64,000 nucleotides of DNA from the NCBI GenBank assembly GCA_001464895.1, contig LNEE01000016.1, forward strand, positions 62,001 through 126,000, in the 5' to 3' direction. The notes under the pieces were generated by a model. That model made no database searches, was not told the origin of the DNA, and saw only the letters and a list, made by a program, of their open reading frames with translations. The DNA is from Betaproteobacteria bacterium Ga0077532 (GTDB lineage Bacteria; Pseudomonadota; Gammaproteobacteria; Burkholderiales; Ga0077523). Made by a program: the position numbers and the translations under genes. Of this stretch, positions 58,549 to 64,000 are shown in pieces (within the stretch, counting starts at the first letter, position 1; every line of letters starts with the position of its first letter).

Positions 58549-59489
58549 TCGCCAGGCGACACGCGACCCGCACGGATATCGTCGACCAGCGTCTCGATGG
58601 CTCGAATGGCCTGATCAAGGTCGCCGAAGACCAGGCGCCTGCACACACTACTGCGGACGAGTGCATTGATCGAGTCAAACGCAGCCGCCCCAAGAAGTTC
58701 GTAGTTGAAGGAGTTCACGGTCAACTTGCTGAACGCTTGCGCGGGATCGATTGCCTCGACGGCGAGCGCAGCTCCCGCCTGGAACTTTGGGAAAAGCACG
58801 ACACCTGGCCGAGCCGGAACGCCGATGGCTGCGACGCTCGCCGCGTCGGCCCCCATATGGGCGACATCCCCTTTCCGGGTCCCACGGAACACCGGACCCA
58901 ACGCCACACCCGGAAAGCGGGCGCGAATCACGTCGATCGAAGCGTTCTTGAGCGCAATCGGTCTGGGCAGAGGGTGCAGCAACCCCGACTCGAGGGATAG
59001 GACCCCAAACTCGTCGGATAGCAGACGGAAGCGGCCGCTGCCCACCATTCCAGCAGTCAACGTGCTTTTTCCGGAACCGGGAACTGCCGGCATGACGATA
59101 CCCACGCCATCCCGCTCGACGGTCCCGGAATGCAACAGAAGATAGTGGGTGCAGCGCTCGGTGAAGGCGAAGTTCAAGCCCCATTCCAGAAGAGGCAAAT
59201 GAACAGCGGCCGGAAAGGGTGCGAATGGCGAGGCACCATCCACCACGAACTCCACCTGCGGCCTGAGGTGGCGCCTCAGGCCCCGCACCCTGAGCACGCT
59301 GGCGGTCACGTCGCAGAAGCCCGTGGAGGGCTCCGTTGGAAAGCGCCCGTAGACAGCTGCAAGCGGCGCAACGATCTCGTTGACGTCGGACCGCACTCTG
59401 AACCTTGCCGCCCCTAGACGAAGGACCAACCCCTCCTCTCCGAGGACTCTGGCGATATCAGACGGGGAAGTTTCGGCCAGGGTTGGCAT
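58545..59489 (-). CDS. HprK-related kinase A (HPr-rel-A system)
   Basis: A 314-residue kinase distantly related to HPr kinase/phosphorylase. The P-loop is MPAVPGSGKSTLTAGMVGSG near residue 135, preceded by the HprK-like LLLHSGTVERDGVG and followed by FRLLSDEFGVLSLES. ALKNASIDVIRARFP and VLFPKFQAG continue the fold. No HPr, EI or PTS gene is nearby, so the target is not the classic HPr serine. It starts three bases after the PqqD-like stop. Confidence 0.85.
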   Translation of the reverse strand: MPTLAETSPSDIARVLGEEGLVLRLGAARFRVRSDVNEIVAPLAAVYGRFPTEPSTGFCDVTASVLRVRGLRRHLRPQVEFVVDGASPFAPFPAAVHLPLLEWGLNFAFTERCTHYLLLHSGTVERDGVGIVMPAVPGSGKSTLTAGMVGSGRFRLLSDEFGVLSLESGLLHPLPRPIALKNASIDVIRARFPGVALGPVFRGTRKGDVAHMGADAASVAAIGVPARPGVVLFPKFQAGAALAVEAIDPAQAFSKLTVNSFNYELLGAAAFDSINALVRSSVCRRLVFGDLDQAIRAIETLVDDIRAGRVSPGE

Positions 59490-59492
59490 GCT

Positions 59493-59780
59493 TCAACTTG
59501 CTCTGATCAAGCCAAGCTCTTCAAGACCGACCAGAAGCTTCGACAACTCACGAAGCTCTTCAGAGGTGGTATCGGCACCAATCAGAGCGCGTTCGAGTTC
59601 AAGTAAAGACACTCTGCGTTGTCCGATCAATTCAAGGACATCAGCCGCGTGGGCAGAAGCAAAGTGCGTCTCCCACGAGACCGAATTGAAAATCATGCAG
59701 TGATCGCCGAATCTGGCGATCCGTTGACCACCCGGGTCCTCACGCTCCCAGAAGCTCTTCACCGGAATGACCGAAACCAC
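59493..59780 (-). CDS. PqqD-family peptide-binding protein (HPr-rel-A system)
   Basis: A 95-residue winged-helix PqqD-like protein (MVSVIPVKSFWEREDPGGQ, then AHAADVLELIGQRRVSLLEL and LLVGLEELGLIRAS). PqqD-like domains bind leader peptides and present them to modifying enzymes. It starts at a GTG, sits 50 bases after the secreted-protein gene and is nearly contiguous with the HprK-like kinase, which implies joint function. Confidence 0.83.
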   Translation of the reverse strand: MVSVIPVKSFWEREDPGGQRIARFGDHCMIFNSVSWETHFASAHAADVLELIGQRRVSLLELERALIGADTTSEELRELSKLLVGLEELGLIRAS

Positions 59781-59830
59781 TCAGGAAACGCCAATGGCGC
59801 AGCTGGCGTCCTGCATCTCAGGACATTGGA

Positions 59831-60334
59831 TCAGGGCTTGAAAGACGTGTAGCAGGACTTCGTGATCTTTCCACCGGGAATTCCGGTCTCCCATTGGAAG
59901 CCCACAATGTTGCCGGAGTTGTCGACGAGAACGAGTGCTTGCTTGAAATGGCCGGTTCTCGTAACGGTCAAGTTCGCGGCGCCCACCGAGTAAAAAGTCG
60001 GCGTCGGAGCGCTCGTGTTAGAGACAAATTTCAAATAGACACTTGCATGCCCTGGGAACGGTTCGAGGAAGAAGCCGTCGAGCACTGCGTTGGTGGACGT
60101 ATCCTTCAGCTGCAACAATTCCACTTGTCGCCGTAGCCAAATATCGGGATCGGGCGCATACGCGCCACTTGTCACTGGGTCCGGAAGAATCTCCGGAGTC
60201 CCCTGCTTGCCAGCATTCACGAAGCAGGAGGTGCTCGAAGCGGCAAGTACGGAACCAGGATGAACTGTCATGATGAATGGCGCAGCTGCACTGCCACTCA
60301 GGAACCTGCGTCGGGATTTCTTTTCATCACTCAT
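59831..60334 (-). CDS. Tat-type secreted protein of unknown function
   Basis: A 167-residue protein starting MSDEKKSRRRFLSGSAAAPF, a twin-arginine signal with SRRRFLSG; cleavage is likely near VLAAS. The mature part of about 130 residues is beta-rich and has two cysteines, one at each end (STSCFVNAG and KSCYTSFKP), likely a disulfide. It resembles no family I can name. It heads the HPr-rel-A cassette behind a sigma-54 promoter, so it is a possible substrate of the cassette enzymes or their surface effector. The start is chosen at the ATG that yields the Tat signal; the frame is open upstream through another hydrophobic segment. Confidence 0.72.
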   Translation of the reverse strand: MSDEKKSRRRFLSGSAAAPFIMTVHPGSVLAASSTSCFVNAGKQGTPEILPDPVTSGAYAPDPDIWLRRQVELLQLKDTSTNAVLDGFFLEPFPGHASVYLKFVSNTSAPTPTFYSVGAANLTVTRTGHFKQALVLVDNSGNIVGFQWETGIPGGKITKSCYTSFKP

Positions 60335-60386
60335 GTACTTGGGCCCCGGGACAAACATCAACAGCACTAGGATACCGCTGACTGCG

Positions 60387-60402
60387 AGCAATTCGGATAC
60401 CA
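60387..60402 (-). promoter_or_regulatory. Sigma-54 promoter of the HPr-rel-A cassette
   Basis: Minus-strand TGGTATCCGAATTGCT: perfect TGG, perfect TTGCT, exact spacing, three mismatches in between. The predicted start of transcription is near 60376, about 42 bases before the ATG of the secreted-protein gene. This is the first promoter candidate after the 158-base gap that follows the asparagine-synthase gene. Confidence 0.7.
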
Positions 60403-60570
60403 ACGCCCCGAGAATATCTAACGCGTTGATAACTTGACGTTCTGACGAGAGCGATTTGCAATCCGACGAATCGATGTAAATGGAGTCGACAGATCTGGAA
60501 GCCTGCAGACCGATTCAGCTGGGCCCTCGGACCTTACCCCCGCCCTCTCATGGCAGTCTAGGGTGGAAGC

Positions 60571-62412
60571 TCACAGTGCTTCCACAGTGAAATCCGCCGC
60601 ATGGGATCGGAGCCATTGCTCGAGGAGCATGAGGATCCAGATGACCTCCCCATAGAACCCCGGATGCGCTGGCAGCTTGGTTGCGAAAACATCGGACGCG
60701 AACTCGGCGCGAATGATTTTTCGTTCGACCAACGACAAGAGGCTGGCCCGCGAGAACCGCTGGAGTTCAGGGTCCTTGAGGACCCAGGCACCAAAGGGCA
60801 GACCGAACCCGTGCTTGGCCTTCGTCAGAATCTCGTTGGGCAGGAAGCCAGCGGAGGCCTCCTTGAAGAAGTGCCTCAGTTCGACCCCTTTCACCTTGTA
60901 GTCAGGCGGCAGCGCATTGGCGAAGTCGACGAGTTCGTCCGCCAACATCGGAAACCGGACTTCGCAACCCGCGAGTTCCGCGGTGTGAACCACCTTCGGA
61001 AGGTCTGTGTCGGCGAGCGTGTACTTGAGGTCGTAGGCAAGCAGCTGGTTCACGATGGCCGGATCACGGCAGCGGTCGTACACCTCCTTTTGCTGCAACG
61101 CTGGCGCCAATTGAAGAATCGCGCCTGCGAACATGGGTGTCAGCATGTTCTCGACACCGAGCCGGTGCACGAGATTGTAGGTTTCCAGGCGCGCGGGCAG
61201 TCCGAGCTTCGCCTGTTCAACGTAACTCGCTGCCTTGCGCAGCAGCGGCAGGTTGCGCATCGGCCCGAGCAGGATGGGCTCGAGCAATGCTCGGCGCAGT
61301 GACGACGGCACGCGCTCATACCATTCGAAGACCTTCTGTTTCGCGTATCGCGTGTTTCCGCCGAAGATCTCGTCCCCACCGTCTCCGGCCAGGAGGATTC
61401 GAACGCCATCCTGCGCCGCCATGCCGGCGCAGGAGAATCCTGGCAATGCCGAAGAGTTTCCGAACGGTTGATCGTAGCGCTGCGCTACGAGCGGCACGCC
61501 GCGGACGATGTCCGCCGGCGTGACGTAGTACTCGTGGTGATCGGCACCGAAGTGCTTCGCGGCGAGGCGGGCATAGGCCATCTCGTCGTAGCCCTCGGCA
61601 TCGAATCCGATGGAGTAGCACTGCGCCGGCTTTCCGCTCGTCTTCCCCAGCCAGCCGGTCACGGTGGAACTATCCGTCCCTCCGCTCAGATAGCTCGCGG
61701 TGCCTTCGGCGTCGGCGTCACGGGCCACGCTTTCGCGCATCAGATCTCGGAACTCGGCGATGAGCTTTTCCCGGGATTCCCCGCGTCGCTCGCTGTAGTC
61801 GGGTTGCCAGTAACGTTTGACCTCGAACCGCCCGTCAGCAAACTCGCCGTACTGGGCCGCCTCGAGTCTGCGGACCGCCTTGTAAACGGTGGCTGGCGCC
61901 GGAATCACGTGGAAGTACAGATAGTCGAAGAGCGATTGCAGATCCAGTGCGCTGCCGTTCGGTAGCAGACCGGCCACTTCGTCGGCAAAACGACCGATCA
62001 CGACAGCGTGATCGAGCAAGCGATAGGCGAGCGGATAGATGCCGAAGCGATCCACGGCTGCGATCGTGCGACCGGTCGTTGCGTCGTGGGCGACAAACGC
62101 AAACCCACCCGCCATCCGCTGCAACATCGCATTGCCGGTGCTCCGATAGGAAGACAACAATTCAGAAGCTGTGAGGCGCATACCCGGGGCCGCACCACGG
62201 AGGCGCGGAACGCCGATCGCCACGCAGAATCCAGCGTCGTCCTGATGGGACTGGATCTGGGGCGCGGGCGAGGCGTCCATCCAGGCGGTCGGCGCGCGCA
62301 TCCTGTGCGCTGCCCCCGCGGCGGGAGCGTCCGCAGTACCCGCGACCTCCCGGAGCATCGTCGACAGCGCAGGATCGCTGGTCGCAATGCCGATCAGACG
62401 GACTCGGCTCAT
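60571..62412 (-). CDS. Asparagine-synthase-like amidoligase lacking the glutaminase cysteine
   Basis: A 613-residue homologue of asparagine synthetase B. The ATP-pyrophosphatase site is ASYLSGGTDSSTVTGWLG near residue 245, followed by LLAGDGGDEIFGGNTRYAKQ. The N-terminal domain has the glutaminase fold (GFAFVAHDATTGRTIAAVDR, then RFGIYPLAYRLLDH) but begins MSRVRLIGIATSDP, so Cys2, the glutaminase nucleophile, is absent. The enzyme probably uses ammonia or an internal amine, as beta-lactam synthetase does. ATG overlaps the deacetylase stop by four bases. In exosortase loci such enzymes modify polysaccharide sugars or amino-acid substituents; the substrate is unknown. Confidence 0.85.
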   Translation of the reverse strand: MSRVRLIGIATSDPALSTMLREVAGTADAPAAGAAHRMRAPTAWMDASPAPQIQSHQDDAGFCVAIGVPRLRGAAPGMRLTASELLSSYRSTGNAMLQRMAGGFAFVAHDATTGRTIAAVDRFGIYPLAYRLLDHAVVIGRFADEVAGLLPNGSALDLQSLFDYLYFHVIPAPATVYKAVRRLEAAQYGEFADGRFEVKRYWQPDYSERRGESREKLIAEFRDLMRESVARDADAEGTASYLSGGTDSSTVTGWLGKTSGKPAQCYSIGFDAEGYDEMAYARLAAKHFGADHHEYYVTPADIVRGVPLVAQRYDQPFGNSSALPGFSCAGMAAQDGVRILLAGDGGDEIFGGNTRYAKQKVFEWYERVPSSLRRALLEPILLGPMRNLPLLRKAASYVEQAKLGLPARLETYNLVHRLGVENMLTPMFAGAILQLAPALQQKEVYDRCRDPAIVNQLLAYDLKYTLADTDLPKVVHTAELAGCEVRFPMLADELVDFANALPPDYKVKGVELRHFFKEASAGFLPNEILTKAKHGFGLPFGAWVLKDPELQRFSRASLLSLVERKIIRAEFASDVFATKLPAHPGFYGEVIWILMLLEQWLRSHAADFTVEAL

Positions 62413-63392
62413 GCCGCCACCTGAAGCGTCCGGGATTCCGGTGCGCGCCAGAGAGCTCGGGCCAACTGCAGGCCGAACTTCGGCATCGATTCGCCCCAGG
62501 GCGTGAACCGGGGCAACTGCAGCGGGTCCGCAGGCGCGGATGCCACCCCTTGGGCCGTGCTTACGGCGTGGCGGAACCCAGCCCTTCGCACCATCTCGAC
62601 ATGCTCGGCACGATAGTCCTTGTCGGGGCGCCCATTGGGGTAGGCGAAGAGGTCCACACGCTTCTGGAGCATCCCCTCGAGATCTGCGCGGGAGCCCGCA
62701 ATTTCTGCCTCGGCCTCGCCAGCGGCCGTACAAGCGAGGATCGGATGGCGTCGCGTGTGCGCTCCGATCGTGATGTTCGGGGCGGCCGCAAGTTCACGCA
62801 GTTGGGGAGTGGTCAGCATCAGGTCGGAGGGAGGGGTCACGCGCGCCCGGCGCGCGATCGCGTCGGACAGGGAGATGCGCTCATCCACGGGTCGGTACTT
62901 GATGAGCGGCAGGAGCGCGCCGATCGCTTCACGCTTCTGATCCATGGTCGCCAGCGGCACCGTCGGGAGCCCTAGATCGCCGAGGTCCAGCGTCTCGACC
63001 GAAGTGCGGCGGATCGATTCGATCACCGTGTCGTTCCACATCCGGCCGCCGTCGAGGTACCCCGTGGCAATGAAGATGGTGGCGGGCGCATTGAACCGCG
63101 CGAGGATGGGCGCAGCCAGCGTCAGGTTGTCCACATAGCCATCGTCGAACGTGATGCAGGCGGCTGCAGCGGGCAGAGTCCCCGCAGCAAGACGCTCCGC
63201 AGCCTCGGCGAGCGGCAGCAAAGTGAACGCCACGGAAAGAAAGCGGATCAAGCGTTCGAAGCGCGCCACATCGGGTTCTCCCGGAGCCAACGGGTCGATG
63301 CGCGGATACACCCGATGAAAGATGAAGATATCGAGCTTGGCCGTTGCACCGCCGGGCGATAGCAGTCGGTACGGACTCAGACGCGCCGCCAC
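62409..63392 (-). CDS. Polysaccharide deacetylase-family protein
   Basis: A 327-residue NodB-fold carbohydrate esterase. The metal-binding aspartates are in CITFDDGYVDNLTLAAPILA, and the histidines in TIGAHTRRHPIL; RVDLFAYPNGRPDKDYRAEH gives the later motif. No ATG is in frame; GTG at 63392 has GGAG five bases upstream (GTG 63398 is also possible). It would deacetylate sugars of the exopolysaccharide. It follows the decarboxylase by 37 bases and overlaps the asparagine-synthase-like gene. Confidence 0.88.
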   Translation of the reverse strand: MAARLSPYRLLSPGGATAKLDIFIFHRVYPRIDPLAPGEPDVARFERLIRFLSVAFTLLPLAEAAERLAAGTLPAAAACITFDDGYVDNLTLAAPILARFNAPATIFIATGYLDGGRMWNDTVIESIRRTSVETLDLGDLGLPTVPLATMDQKREAIGALLPLIKYRPVDERISLSDAIARRARVTPPSDLMLTTPQLRELAAAPNITIGAHTRRHPILACTAAGEAEAEIAGSRADLEGMLQKRVDLFAYPNGRPDKDYRAEHVEMVRRAGFRHAVSTAQGVASAPADPLQLPRFTPWGESMPKFGLQLARALWRAPESRTLQVAA

Positions 63393-63429
63393 AGGCACTC
63401 CCGGATCGCCGGATTTCGGTCGATGGTGG

Positions 63430-64000
63430 TCATACGAGCACCTCGACCGGCGCCGGGTGACTGAGAAACAGGTGCGGGCTCGACGTGTAGCCATAGGCGC
63501 CGGACATCAGCACGCAAACCAGGTCTCCGGGCTCAGCGCGCGGCAAGTCCATCCGGTCGCCCAACAGATCGAGCGGCGTGCAGAGCGGGCCAACGATGGA
63601 GGACGACTCCGTGTCGGTCGCGTCCATCCGCGTGCCGACAACAACGGGATAGTTCTTACGGATCACCTGCCCGAAGTTGCCCGAAGCGGCGAGATGGTGG
63701 TGCAGCCCGCCGTCGGTCACGAGGAAGACCTGTCCGCGCGACACCTTGCGATCGAGCACCTTCGCGACGTAGATACCCGAATGTGCCACGAGATAGCGCC
63801 CGAGTTCGATGACCAGCGTGGCCCCCGGGAGGGTGGTCTTCGCCTCCTCGGCGAGCACTCGAAGATTCTCGGCGACCGGAGCTACGTCGAGTGGCACATC
63901 GCCGGGGAAGTACGGGACACCGAATCCACCACCCATGTTGAGGACTTGCACCGGCCCCGGGGCGTCCTGCGCCAGCCGGACGGCGAGGTCGAGCGTCTTG
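63430..64000 (-). CDS. PLP-dependent decarboxylase, exosortase A-associated, N-terminus beyond window
   Basis: The last 189 codons or so of a fold-III PLP decarboxylase (ornithine/diaminopimelate decarboxylase type). VLNMGGGFGVPYFPGD is the phosphate-binding loop, LVIELGRYLVAHSG and IVGPLCTPLDLLG carry substrate and active-site residues, and the tail SGAYGYTSSPHLFLSHP matches the family. It remains open to base 64000, so the start and PLP lysine lie outside. Such genes accompany XrtA loci along with acyl-CoA ligase and acyl carrier genes, expected just to the right. Confidence 0.88.
   Translation of the reverse strand, partial: KTLDLAVRLAQDAPGPVQVLNMGGGFGVPYFPGDVPLDVAPVAENLRVLAEEAKTTLPGATLVIELGRYLVAHSGIYVAKVLDRKVSRGQVFLVTDGGLHHHLAASGNFGQVIRKNYPVVVGTRMDATDTESSSIVGPLCTPLDLLGDRMDLPRAEPGDLVCVLMSGAYGYTSSPHLFLSHPAPVEVLV

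Noticed and set aside
57248-62412. The cassette as a true lasso-peptide cluster
   Set aside because: A PqqD-like protein, HprK-like kinase, nucleotidyltransferase and asparagine-synthase homologue are all present, but no transglutaminase-like leader protease was found, the asparagine-synthase gene lies upstream of a separate promoter and belongs to the exopolysaccharide run, and the 43-residue ORF lacks an obvious core with a macrolactam-forming acidic residue.
41000-64000. Exosortase (xrtA) within the locus
   Set aside because: No multi-helix protein with the exosortase Cys/Arg/His pattern was found; it probably lies to the right of the window.

Overview
The window is high-GC DNA from a bacterium that looks like a betaproteobacterium. 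The signs are an NDUFA9-type SDR protein, the hemA-prfA-prmC-grxD run, a complete XrtA/PEP-CTERM regulatory set and an exopolysaccharide locus. No plasmid, phage, IS or CRISPR signature was seen. Genus cannot be fixed from the sequence alone.

Layout. Positions 1-20.8 kb are mostly housekeeping: phoU-ppx (ppx runs off the left edge), rpiA, ilvA, a soluble lytic transglycosylase, an NDUFA9-like SDR, a CCA-adding enzyme without a recognisable HD motif, a GST, a kinase with a cNMP domain, sucCD, groESL behind a CIRCE-like operator, and a DUF294 / exonuclease / DUF4212 / sodium:solute symporter run joined by GTGA overlaps. Positions 21-36 kb are accessory: two PEP-CTERM proteins, a PrsT-like TPR protein, a LolA-like / ABC ATPase / outer-membrane barrel / two-permease envelope export system, and a cluster with a methyltransferase, a ThiF-like E1 and two FeeM-like N-acyl amino acid synthases. 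Positions 36.4-40.3 kb hold grxD, prmC, prfA, hemA and tRNA-Phe. Positions 41-64 kb are the exosortase-associated polysaccharide locus: nucleotide-sugar enzymes, a secreted protease, two PrsT lipoproteins, PrsR and PrsK, an EpsB-type sugar transferase, an HPr-rel-A cassette, a glutaminase-dead asparagine-synthase homologue, a polysaccharide deacetylase and a PLP decarboxylase cut by the right edge. The exosortase gene itself is not in the window.

How the parts fit. The strongest unlisted signal is regulatory. Five good sigma-54 (-24/-12) promoters lie 40-60 bases before both PEP-CTERM genes, both PrsT lipoprotein genes and the HPr-rel-A cassette. All five are on the minus strand, like PrsK/PrsR, a two-component pair whose regulator has the GAFTGA loop. 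This outlines a PrsK-PrsR-RpoN regulon covering surface proteins, envelope TPR proteins, nucleotide-sugar genes and an uncharacterised modification cassette.

The best candidate for an undescribed system is that cassette (57.2-60.4 kb): a sigma-54 promoter, a Tat-type secreted protein, a PqqD-like peptide-binding protein, an HprK-like kinase, a nucleotidyltransferase and an unannotated 43-codon ORF whose start overlaps the nucleotidyltransferase stop (ATGA). Its parts resemble tailoring modules of peptide natural products. The secreted protein and the 43-residue peptide are the obvious candidate substrates. The FeeM/ThiF/methyltransferase cluster and the LolA/ABC/barrel/FtsX export system are the other two loci worth experiments.
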